Assembly (NCBI GenBank): GCA_949152475.1
Contig: OX424555.1
Span: forward strand, 14,526,868-14,590,867
Length of the DNA stretch: 64,000 nt
Source of the DNA: Terebella lapidaria
Lineage: Eukaryota; Annelida; Polychaeta; Terebellida; Terebellidae
Direction of reading: 5' to 3'
Positions 54,197-64,000 of this stretch are shown here, piece after piece. A program made the position numbers and the translations under genes. Each line of letters begins with the position of its first letter. Position 1 is the first letter of the stretch. Below the pieces are notes generated by a model. The model searched no databases. It was not told where the DNA came from and saw only the letters and a list, made by a program, of their open reading frames with translations.

Positions 54197-55697
54197 AATA
54201 ATAAACTTGCTCAGCACGTATATTAATACTTCTAGATTCACTGGGGAAAGGTTTCATGGATGGGGTGATAGGTCTGGGGCTGGGCTCATCTCATTATTCA
54301 TTTATACCTACCGGCGAAGGACCCATGGGTGGTAGGTGGGTTCTGAGACTGGTACATTTCCCAACTTTTCATTATCTTGCCGGTTTTAGGGGCTGGGATA
54401 TAATACATTGATTCATCTGTTAGCTTTGGTGGGAAGTATCTCTCATTTATCATCAAACCTGTTGTAGTGTTATTTTATCTGGGTGTGGGCTTTTATGTAC
54501 ATGTTTCCCCCTTTATCTTATGGTGGTGGTGTACTTATATCAATTTTATATAAATTAGTTTTTTCTGGTGTGTCTCTACAATCAATGTCATTTACTTGTA
54601 CATAGCCGTCACATATGTTTCCGGTTGTTACAGATCCTCTGGATCTTTGGGATACCCCCAAGTCATGTATTGTAAATACTCTGTGAGCAATCGGATGTTG
54701 TATAGTGTACATGATTTGAAATAAATCTATCTATATCTATCTATAAGATTAGATGGAAAACACGGATGACAAAATGTTACTTCTATTTACAAGTCGTTCT
54801 CGAGTATATGGAAATCTTAGTATATCCTAGGTATGTGATAGTATCTCATACGTATGTCTTAGTGTCATGAGATAAGATCCTTATCAGTCCCGGCACGACC
54901 GTATAGCACGATATCGCTATGCAAGGAATAAATCAGACTTGAGAAGGTCACACGGCCTTGCATACACTCTGCTACACACAGGGCGCCATAGTTTCTTGAC
55001 CGTGGACTAGAGTATCTTCTTATATTAATAAAAGGACTTCAGTGTTGGATACAATCTGTTGTGTGTATGATGTGTATCCGCCACATGCATGTTCGTCATC
55101 GACCACGCCGCCGTCTATTGACTTTTGTGTTGCAATAATGAACATTGAAATGACTCGGAGGTTAGTGTTCAATTACACAAAGTTAAAGACTGGGTTCCGG
55201 AAGATCCCGAGGAAAATCCGCCACATAAAATATATTATTCTGACACTATATATGTTACTTTGATAGTTTGTTTCGTTCCAATGGGATTTTCCAATAAAGA
55301 ACTCGCATCAAATTTTTTCCTAATGCATATATTCAGCGAATGGTGCGCAAGCTTGGTTTAGGTGAACAAAAAAAAACAGAAGAAATTGGAGATTTACATT
55401 TAGGCAACTAGCAATACTTGCCTAAATACTGGCACAAATTGGTCAAGACATAAAATTGAAAGCTTGGTGGTGAAGGTTATTATAGGCCACTTACTTGCTT
55501 ATACACATGTCATATCAGGACACCGCCATCACGCTTCACTTGCTACCAGTTATTAGGCTACTGGTACATTATTTTACGCCTGATCGCATTATACAATACA
55601 CGGGTTGTTGATTCAGGTGGAAGTAAGTATTTGTCGCATATAATATTCACAAGTTGTTAATATTGTATGACTGCGAACGTTTACATATGGATAGCAT
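54197..55697. other. Non-coding interval upstream of the CUB gene
   Basis: AT-rich sequence with a TCTA-type microsatellite at 54725-54745. The microsatellite follows AAATAAA and may be the 3' tail of an old non-LTR retrotransposon, though I could not recognise its body. No gene is supported. Confidence 0.45.
54725..54745 (+). repeat. TCTA-type microsatellite
   Basis: Short run of TCTATC/TATC units. Low-complexity DNA, possibly the tail of a retroelement. Confidence 0.7.
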
Positions 55698-55737
55698 ATA
55701 AACCCAATACTCTTCTCGTGTTTCTTTCAGGTAAGTC
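55698..55737 (+). promoter_or_regulatory. TATA-like box and abutting CAG|GTAAGT site upstream of the CUB gene
   Basis: TATAAA at 55698-55703 is followed 26 bases later by a pyrimidine-rich tract and CAG (55729-55731) abutting a perfect donor GTAAGT (55732-55737). It could be a short first exon ending in a donor, or a zero-length (recursive) splice site in a 5' UTR intron. The first coding exon starts 146 bases further on. Confidence 0.35.
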
Positions 55738-55882
55738 GGAATGATCGTAAAATAACGTTGATTAATATACACTAAAGAAGTTCACGGATTGAAGATAACC
55801 GGTGTATATAGTGCATTTTATGTAACTTGATATTCGAATCTTGTATTGATTGCAGATCAAAGATCTGGGTGATTTTACAAAG

Positions 55883-55930
55883 ATGTACTCATGCAGACCA
55901 TCTTCCGTTCTGCTTGTCCTTTTCACAGGT

Positions 55931-55965
<35 letters not shown>

Positions 55966-57984
55966 CTTTTCCATAAACAACATGCACGGTGTGGGCCAAC
56001 ATGTCTTTTGATATTTTTCAGGTACATTGGTACACTCGGTGGTATTAGACAGTTGTGAGCTGTCCAATTCCATCTCACTGTCTGGAGAATCTAGTCATGG
56101 AATTGTCATAACGTCACCCAACTACCCACAATACTACCCCAAGTACGTATATTCCATAGAGCATATGACATACAAGTAACCTACAGTGGAGAGAATTATG
56201 TTTGTGGCCAGCGGAAATATGTTGGGATGGGAAAGTTTATGTGATTAATAATCTTAATTTATTGGATAATATTGCTCATTATTCTCCATATAATAAACAA
56301 AGAAGAACATATCTATCGATGTAGGCTATATCCGAGCACAGACATTCAATAGTTTTAATGATGCCCAATGTTTTGGACGAAATTGATAGTTTATGCGTCT
56401 ATTTTGGTGTGAAAATAGCACATTTTTATCACTTTTATATCTTAAACTATAAAAGTTGGCAACCTTTCGTAATTGTCAACATCAGAAATTTAGCTCAATA
56501 TTTTTGTTGCGCTACTATATGCGTATGTATTACGGTAAATCAACAAATATCGCAAAGCTATCAGAGTATTTGCGTTTATTCACAAGATTAAAATGTAAAA
56601 CTTTATGGAAACAATCAGAAATATTATTTTTGAAAGTGCTATGATCCTTTTGTTGACATTACTGTATTTAACAAAGGATAGCAGCGTAAGCAGGACCGGG
56701 CCCACTCATATCTACCCTCCGTGGGTCTCATTTTAGGCAAACTTAGAAGACCAGCGCGAGGCGCTGGCCAATCAGGTCCCTTGTTGCTGTAGTAAACCCG
56801 GACTGCTGACGTCACCACATACAAATAAAATTAATATGTATATTCGATGAACACACTCGCTTTAAGTACATGTATACCGTTCTCCGGCCCTATTTCCCCA
56901 GTTCGCTATTTGTGTGTTGGGTGGTGACAAGCCAGACGGACTCCGTCGTGACCTTGGTGGTGCAAACTTATAACACGGAGATAGCTTACGACCACCTGGA
57001 CATCTACGACGGTAAATACCTCGCAAAACTCGTGTCACAAAAAGAATCCATCCAATACATAACGTATAACCTGTGATACTCGGTTTGAAGAGTAAAATGT
57101 TGTTTACCCCGGTCGAAGGCCCGTCGAGCTCTCAGAACCACCTGGAGCGTCTCAGCGGGAGCGGAAGTAACGTCACGTTGTTGACGTCCGGTAGCTCCAT
57201 GTACATCGCGTTCAACGCGGACGATAGCGTCAACTACAACGGCTTCAAAGCCTGCGTCTGTGCCTCAGGTATATACACGATTGTGATTGTAACTTTGTAT
57301 GTGTTATACATGTACATGTCACTGAAAGCGGGTTACTGAATGAATGTTTACTCTACAATTTCATGTAATTTTTACTCAGGTATTGCAGCCTGTGTGTGTG
57401 ATTGGTCGGATTTTGACAGCAGCTACTATGATCAGGATGACAGAAATGGCGACAGCAAACCTGACATCCCGATGGCGGCCTATTACTCGATAGGTTTTGT
57501 AGCTTTTGTAGCGTTTATGTCTATATTCCTGGGGATAAGATACGGCCTGTTCAATGCTCACCGCCGGGAATCCAACCGTCGTGCCGCAAGAGGGTTGCTA
57601 GGCAACAACAATCGTGTGAACCCCAGCCCTTCTGTGGCCATCATACCTACACCTCAAGCGCCACCGAGCTACGAAGCCAGCCATTCGTGTCCTCATCCAG
57701 CCGCCCAACCAGGATCCGCTCCACTGGATCCGCCGCCAGCCTATACGGGACCTCAGCCGCCCAAGATCCGCACTTCCAGGACTAGCACTAGGGTACAACC
57801 AGTTCCTCCACAGACAGAACTGAATCACAACACGGATCCGAACACACAGACAGACTTGTATCCCACTCGAAGTGCGGATCCCAGCCAACCAACAGACTTA
57901 TATACCGATAGGAGTGCGGATCCCATCGAGCCAACGCTTCCGGCACACTCTCCTCCGTCGTACGAGGTAGCTGTTTCCACTTGA
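55883..57984 (+). CDS. CUB-domain type I membrane protein with PY-motif cytoplasmic tail
   Basis: Five exons: 55883-55928, 56022-56142, 56902-57011, 57119-57268, 57380-57984. All are GT-AG and join to 343 residues. A signal peptide (PSSVLLVLFTG) is followed by one CUB domain, about residues 25-140, with SPNYPQYYP, YDHLDIYDG and a late NADDSV that fit a calcium-binding CUB. A usual cysteine before the second half is missing (LSGSGS). Before the membrane is an acidic DQDDRNGDSKPD loop resembling calcium-binding EF-hand or TSP3 loops. The transmembrane helix is about 175-195. The 145-residue tail is Pro-rich with PPSY (237-240), PPAY (261-264) and PPSY (334-337), ligands of WW domains such as those of NEDD4-type ubiquitin ligases, and a doubled 14-residue repeat (TDLY..RSADP). 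CUB domains bind proteins or sugars outside cells. I know no named family with this layout. Confidence 0.85.
55931..55966 (+). repeat. AAC trinucleotide microsatellite
   Basis: Twelve perfect AAC units directly after the donor of the first CUB-gene coding exon, inside intron 1. Confidence 0.95.
56751..56814. promoter_or_regulatory. Hairpin, CCAAT and CRE-like site in CUB-gene intron 2
   Basis: A 7-bp hairpin CCAGCGC-GAG-GCGCTGG (56751-56767), CCAAT (56768-56772) and the palindromic TGACGTCA (56807-56814) cluster in one locally GC-richer stretch just before exon 3. Such words occur in promoters and enhancers. There is no other evidence of activity. Confidence 0.25.
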
Positions 57985-60900
57985 CAAACACGCGATAATG
58001 ACGGCCTGCAGACTGTGATGATATACATCAGTATACATGATATTGTAATTTATACTATGAACTTTTGCTGTTTTTAATATCTATTTTCTTATCGTAGTGG
58101 CTATAAAACATTTTTTATTCTATTTTCTTATTCTATTTTATATAGTTTATTTTTTATTATTTTCCACAATTATTGTAACTTACACTTGTATCTTGCACAT
58201 TTACATATATAATTTAGGATAACTGTGTTGTTGTTTTCAGTTTCAGTACTTTTACGTGTCTGTATATGTAGCTCTATGACGTGGTGGGGCTGCACGAGTA
58301 GTAACAACAAGGTCTTGGTAATGCAATGCGGGCGGATTGATAAGACTGAGTAACACCTCAGTAATGGGCTATATGTTACATCTCTATCGTGGGGCCGCCG
58401 AACTTTACATATAAATACACATACAGCATACGATTAACCAGCCGTGGTCAATGACACGTTACACTTGACCAAATATGACCTTATGGACGAATGTGGGTGT
58501 TTCAGACGAGTTGAGCCCCTACTGAGATTTTTTTCTTCAAATGAATAGGCCCATAAAATTGGCAACCGGTTTCATGATGCTAATATAATATACAACAGAA
58601 GCAAGAAGACACAATAAGGAAATAGAGTGATGTTCACAGTCGTACAAACTAATAACAAAGACTGATTTTACACTCTTGGATAATACAGAGGTGAATAAAG
58701 CGTTCTACAAGAGTCTGGCGAGCTAAGTCAAAATGCCGGATCTATAGTGGTAAATCGGTCAGTGAGTCTGGACAATAGATTTAGTGTTTGTCATACCAAT
58801 CCATGTAATCATCAGATCATTTCCACTGCTCTTGGTATTCATAACTTCGCGATATTAAGGGCGGATCCAAAAAATCTCAAGGGGGTGTCGGAGAATTGAA
58901 GATGATTTTACACGCAAAGGGGGTGTGTGAATATAAACAAGGCAGATAGATGGGTAATGATATGTTGATGGTTATTTTTACGATTAGGCCCTTATATGGT
59001 TTATAAACCACCACTCGCGAATTTCAAGATAATGAACGTAATACACATAGTCCACATGTTGCAGTGTTTTATATATGTGGATGGCAATACCTGATTTTTT
59101 TCTAACACGACTGATTGTGTAACATTCTGATCTAGGATCCGCTACTGGTGAAATAATCCCTCCATTTAGGATCCGCCACTTGACAAACCACCAATCTGAC
59201 CTGCTGAGACACCAGCCGGGCGTGCAGTCATGCTGAGTAATGTCCACGGGTGAGCAGAGGATATCCCACTAGCTGTTTAATGAGCGGAAACCACACACAT
59301 AATTACCGTATATCAGTATAATGGAATATATCTACTTTGGCAGAAACAAAGCAGAACTGGTGTACTTTTATCAAGCCCAATATAATGCTGCCTATTGATA
59401 TTGTGTCTATGTTGAACCATAGGCACAATGCCAAGCGGCAAGATACAATCGACAGTGACATATGTTTTAGCCCTGATACTGGAGAGGATAAACGAGACAA
59501 ACACACACGGCGCGGACCACGGCACAATGTAGACATGTGCCAATTGCATACATGACTGACTTGTGTACTCATTATATGCAAGTGGCAAGCTGCTGTCCCG
59601 AGAACTGCAGTATTTTATGTCTCGATGCAAAGTCCAGAGGAGACGGAATGCACTGGATTACCCATCGGATTCGTGGAATTACAAAGTGTGATGTAACTTT
59701 AGGTATTCTGGATACATTCCTAAACCAGTGAGAAAAACAGTGGGTGTCTTCGTGCCTCTACGAGTAACAATATTCCTATGAGTACAGCTGGTGAGTATCA
59801 CTGTTGGATACATATTAATTATTTAAGAGTTGACCATATACATCTATGTACGTGTAGTTTGAGGTCCCATATTAGCCTGTAAATGTTTCTATCGCTATTG
59901 ACTGTGGAGGAGAGTAAAATAATTGGGTCATATTTTACATACTAGTACATTTTCGAGGGAATCCAGTAGGATGTGTGTATTCATGAAAATTAGACATATG
60001 TAGTTCATACATAGCAGCATACATATAGATTTGCAAGCCACAGGATCATATACAAATGTAGTGGCAATGGAAAGCGTAAAAATACGCTTACTATTTCTTC
60101 TAAATTCAATGAAGATTAAAAATGTGTCGGACGGATTAAATATGGTATACATTCAGTGGGTGAGTAGTATTAACAGAATAAGGTGCGCTACTTGGGCCAA
60201 AATAGGTCCGGGAGTGCAAACTTTATGTTTATTTCCCTTGTGAAGTGATGTAAATATAAATACACCAAGGGTGGTAAGATAGGGGTTCAAGAGGCCTCCT
60301 GGCATGTTCCAGACCCAGGCCCCAAGGGGGCCATTCTCCCTGACAACCATCTCCGGTTCATTATTAATGATATTTTGATCACCAAAGGAGTTAGATTCCC
60401 TGGGAAAGTTTTCAAACTCATCATTCTGTGCTCAGCAGTCAGAGTGGCAACAACTTTGCTTTGGCCCACCCCCTCCCTTGAATACATTTGTATGACATGT
60501 TTTAGCAACAGACACATAACATAGTGCCTTGGTTCTGACAATGCGGGGCACAGAGATCCTGATATAATTTTCTGTAGTTACTAGTGTAACGTCCGGACGC
60601 CCAGTACAGGGCGCCGGGTGATACCCTACAGGCATCACGACCAGGTAACAATCCGTCCGGGGCGAGTCCGGCCGTCATACATCACATCATAACTCATCAC
60701 CATCATCATCACCAACATCAACAACATCATATACAACATGCATAGTACATAGTTACGGTAATGTAGCCGTGTTTGGAGCCCGAGATGCCATGGGAGCGGC
60801 ACCACAGAACTCGCGCACGTGGGCATGTTGCTGGCCAGCCTCGCCGACGGCACTGCCGCAGGGATAGAACCCTGGACAGCCCGACGGTCTGCCAGAGCCT

Positions 60901-61692
60901 GTGTCGCACCATCCCAAGTGGGAAGAAACCGGTGATCCACAGGGCGTGAGCCCCCGAGTCAACAACGGTCTCCCCCACCTGGGCCCCCTATGGAAGTCGT
61001 CCCTGAGGCCCGACGAGCCTTTACGTAAGCAGAGACAAGGAGCCCATGGCCTGCCGCGATCGTTGGGCAAAATCGCCACACTAGTTCTAGTTAGGTCAGG
61101 GAGTTTGAGACAGTTTCAAGCATTAGGACTCAATTTACATATTATTACATGTACTTGCATAATTATGTAATACTATTTACCTTTTGCATTATTATTATGC
61201 AATTGTGGTTATTCAAATGATATAATTATATCAGATTAACATATTAGTTAAGATTATTAGATTTTCATATAATATGATTGTCACTTGCCTACTGGAATAA
61301 ACTCCCTGAAGCCCACCTTGGTGTGTTTGTATTTACCTGGTCTGGGCAGATCGATGGACCGACCACGCCCCCCCCCCCTCACAGACAACGTACATGAACA
61401 TGTCCACCGTGAAATCGCTCACTGCCCGTCATTGCGGAGACCAAGCAATTGGAAGTAGTTAAACTTTGTACGAATAAAGTAGTACCAGGCCGTGCCCGGA
61501 CAATATCGGAAGTTCAGTTTACATGGCCGTCGTGTCTTCGACGTGTCAAATTAACTGTGCGTGGTGGTATACATAGTTTGTGAGAGTACACGTTTAGAGA
61601 TCGTACACCATTGGCAGGGCGTACAATATTGACTCGGAGTACTGACAGAGTGTATAATATTGACAGATCGTTCCGGAAGACACTAAGGGACA
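57985..61692. other. Intergenic region between the CUB gene and the channel-like gene
   Basis: 3.7 kb. The first part is AT-rich 3' flank; the first AATAAA I noticed is near 58693. A GC-rich block at about 60580-61080 has overlapping frames on both strands without motifs. It may be a repeat, since it runs into ATC/ATG trinucleotide stretches, but I found no tRNA boxes or flanking duplication. A C run lies at 61369-61378. No gene is supported. Confidence 0.5.
60680..60735 (+). repeat. CAT/CAA trinucleotide-rich stretch
   Basis: Imperfect ATC/ACC/AAC trinucleotides (catcaccatcatcatcacc and neighbours). Simple-sequence DNA. Confidence 0.7.
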
Positions 61693-63992
61693 ATGGCTGA
61701 GCGCCCTAGCGACCTCTCCTGGGATTACAACGAGACTCCCGACCTGGAAAACACACCCCTCCTGGAGAAGATGCACAGTGCCAGGAGACGCAAACCGTAA
61801 ATATTTATAAATCTATATGTCACTATTTGTATATATTCCGAGCCTTACATTGGTGTCGTGACCAGGAATCTCTCGGGTGAATGATTACAATTAGAATTTC
61901 GCTCTTCCAAGGTCGCGTGTGGAAGGTGATGTGATACTCAATCGGGAGCAAGTTGAGCTTCTGTTGCAATGCTTCAAGGACTCTGCGGCGTTGCTAAGGA
62001 ACAACCTGGGCCCGGATGGAGGATCGATGGGGAGTGTCAGTCTTCACACCCAGGCCGAACACCGACCAAAACCCACACCCCTCATGAGCGCCCTGACCAC
62101 CTGTGCCAATTGGATGGTTCTCTGGACGCTTCTAATCCAGGTAGGTATCTCTGTACAAATGTACATGTGATGTTCCCTATCCCTAAAAGTCCGCATTTGA
62201 ACTATCTAATTACCAATTCAAACAAGAGTGTTCATGCCAAAATTGTTGGAATGCCAAAGTGAATTTGGTATTTACCAAGCTTTGGACGTGACTGAAATGA
62301 CCTTTAATTGAGTCATGATTTAACAAACCAGGCTGGTTCCGTGCTGCTGAACTCGCTGATTGACTACAAGCTCGGTGACCCTGTTGATGCATACAAGAGT
62401 GTGAGTGTGTTCAAGGCCAATGGTCCAATCGGTAACATCAATTAGCTGACAAAATATAATTATATAAACAAAATATATTGTTTCTGTCATTACCGTGAGC
62501 GAATATACATTCGAAAAAAATGATATTACGTTTCATTTTAGTGAGTTCTCACCATGATCCATTGTGTACCAAATTGTCCAGAGTAACAAGGACACGCAAA
62601 GTTCAATTTATCTATTTTGGTTCAGATCGTAGTCGTGTCTGTCTGTGCGTCCTGTGGGAACTGTATCATGTGGCTGTCAATATTCGGTGAGAGTGTTGCT
62701 GCGTAATCACTAGCGATCAGAATACACAGCGTGCAATCTTTACCGTTCATGTAACTTGCCTTTGTGTGAATAATCTTCGTTAGGAAATGTTGTGATTTCT
62801 AAAGTCAAATTCATCTGTCAGTGAAACACGCTTTTTGGGCCATAGTTTTGTTTTGAATAATCGGATCAACTTGAAATTTGGTGTGTCTTAATTGAGTGTC
62901 ATGCCGCAATTTTTCACCAAAGTTCAATCTGAAAAAAAATGAAAAAGTTGGCAATCTACCCCAATGTTAAATTTCAGTACAAAACGGAATCAAATAAATT
63001 CCACCAAATTCAGGGATTTTATCTTTTTGCCCGTTCAGTATGAACTTATTGCGTTGATTTGGAGTCGGAAGAAACAGTCGGTATAGGTATATGTTCATTT
63101 TGAAGCAATTCATAACTCAAACATCGAATAAAAGCTGCTGTTTTATTTTTGTGCCGGCTCTGAAATTCCATGTCGGGGCTGAAATTTAATATTGGGGAAG
63201 ATTGCCAACTTTTTATTTCTTGGAATAGAAAATCTGAAATTTGGTGTAAAATTGCGGCATGAAACCCAATTAGGACACACAAAATTTCAATTTGGTAAAA
63301 TGATCCGAAAAAAAAGACCAAAAAGCGTATTTCACTGACAGATGACGTTGATTTTAGTTTGAAGCAAAAGTTCTATAATAAAACTTGATACAGGTAATAC
63401 AAATGCAAATTTAGCTAAAGAACAAGAATTGCTCACACTCTGAGTGACATTGGTATACGTTTTGCAGGTAAGATTGCCAAGGACGTGTATCTGGGGAGTT
63501 ACTCTCTCTGGCAGGCTCTTACAGTCTACGTCAGTGGTATGCTGGTGTTTGCTGGTCTCTACACCGCCACATTATATGTACAGGTAAATAACAAAAGGTA
63601 ACTCCCTGTAAATAAAGAGCCAATATACAGATAAAAATGCAATTTTGTTCTATAGTTACCGGACCCCCCTCCCTCTTCCTCCTCCAAAAAAAAAACTATA
63701 TATATATGATTGTGTTTTGGCATTTCTAGAAATCGTCCTGGAAGTTCACAGACCACATAACAGAACACGAGAATTATGCTACATATTATGGACAGTTCCT
63801 CTTTTACTCTATCAATATTGCAACTTTACACGGTAAGTTAAAACGAGAAAACTATACATTTTTTTGTGTTCTCAGAAGGCTATGACTGAAACTAGCAAAA
63901 TCTATTCGACGTGCTTTATATTTGTATTTTTAACAGGATGTCAGAACTTATACCCAACTTTATGGTACACCAAACTAGTCGCTACAACTCAG
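61693..63992 (+). CDS. Multi-pass membrane protein with channel-like pore segment (5' part; continues past the window)
   Basis: Seven exons: 61693-61796, 61912-62140, 62332-62400, 62626-62686, 63468-63583, 63730-63832, 63937-63992. All are GT-AG and join to 246 codons, open at the window end with a donor. An acidic N-terminal tail contains ENTPLLEKM, whose TPLLE resembles an acidic dileucine sorting signal. Hydrophobic segments lie at about 92-120, 135-155 and 172-192. Residues 212-246 (FLFYSINIATLHGC, then YPTLWYTKLV) resemble the pore helix, filter and start of the second helix of two-helix potassium-channel domains. Where a channel has TVGYG, this has TLHGC. It may be a channel relative with an altered filter; the resemblance is by eye. 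No family is recognised with confidence. Confidence 0.72.
62804..63355. repeat. Long inverted repeat (foldback element) in an intron
   Basis: Left arm about 62804-62984 and right arm about 63178-63355 are imperfect reverse complements along about 175 bases. Shared words include TCATCTGTCAGTGAAA, CATGCCGCAATTTT and AAAGTTGGCAATCT, on opposite strands. They enclose about 190 bases. It lies wholly in intron 4 of the channel-like gene. It looks like a non-autonomous foldback or MITE-type element; I did not find a clear target duplication. Confidence 0.85.
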
Positions 63993-64000
63993 GTTTGTCC

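Noticed and set aside
54240-54745. Possible 3' end of a non-LTR retrotransposon
   Set aside because: Only the AAATAAA and TCTA tail suggest it. I could not recognise any coding or conserved 3' sequence.
60580-61080. GC-rich block that might be a gene or a SINE
   Set aside because: Frames overlap on both strands with no motif. No pol III boxes in proper spacing and no flanking duplication were found.

Overview
The window looks like nuclear DNA from a marine invertebrate animal, most likely a lophotrochozoan (mollusc, brachiopod or similar). I cannot name the species. The evidence is spliced genes with GT-AG introns, a complete Wnt4 gene, a tRNA-derived SINE, a palindromic element and two related Ty3/gypsy LTR elements in an AT-rich background. 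All gene models were assembled by eye from reading frames, splice sites and exon phases. No transcript or database evidence was available.

Layout: (1) 0.5-1.3 kb: a SINE with a clean target-site duplication, then a foldback element. (2) 2.65-13.6 kb, minus strand: a four-exon Wnt4 gene encoding 355 residues, with large introns and a GC-rich, TATA-bearing block in its last intron. (3) 13.6-19.2 kb: long non-coding 5' flank. (4) 19.2-23.2 kb: two short-chain dehydrogenase/reductase (SDR) genes, head to head with 297 bp between start codons and almost identical exon lengths. (5) 23.6-37.0 kb: a whole-looking, very young Ty3/gypsy element (LTRs identical by eye, 4-bp duplication) with gag, pol and an extra large third ORF in the env position. 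(6) 37.4-41.2 kb, minus strand: a small charged ORF and a third SDR paralogue. (7) 41.65-51.98 kb: an older, broken relative of the element in (5), which lacks the third ORF. (8) 52.5-53.2 kb: two exons for a transmembrane helix and cytoplasmic tail. (9) 55.9-58.0 kb: a five-exon CUB-domain membrane protein with a proline-rich tail carrying three PY motifs. (10) 61.7 kb to the window end: the first seven exons of a multi-pass membrane protein with a channel-like pore segment, with a 550-bp inverted repeat in one intron.

The three SDR genes share exon lengths (140, 93/99, 139, 111/120, 37, 73/79 bp), so they are local duplicates. The young element landed between the second and third copies. 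The third SDR and the small ORF are now bracketed by two members of one LTR family. The SDRs differ in their catalytic residues: one keeps the whole Ser-Tyr-Lys set, one has Ala for Lys, and one appears to lack the Ser.

The least expected signals are inside the LTR elements. The 3' polypurine-tract sequence recurs exactly, three times at 54-bp spacing, at the start of pol in both elements, like a triple internal (central) polypurine tract. A strand-biased hexamer, TCGGCC, occurs about 21 times in 2.9 kb in all three frames across the third ORF and the region after it. That ORF encodes a zinc-finger-like and coiled-coil protein, not an envelope.
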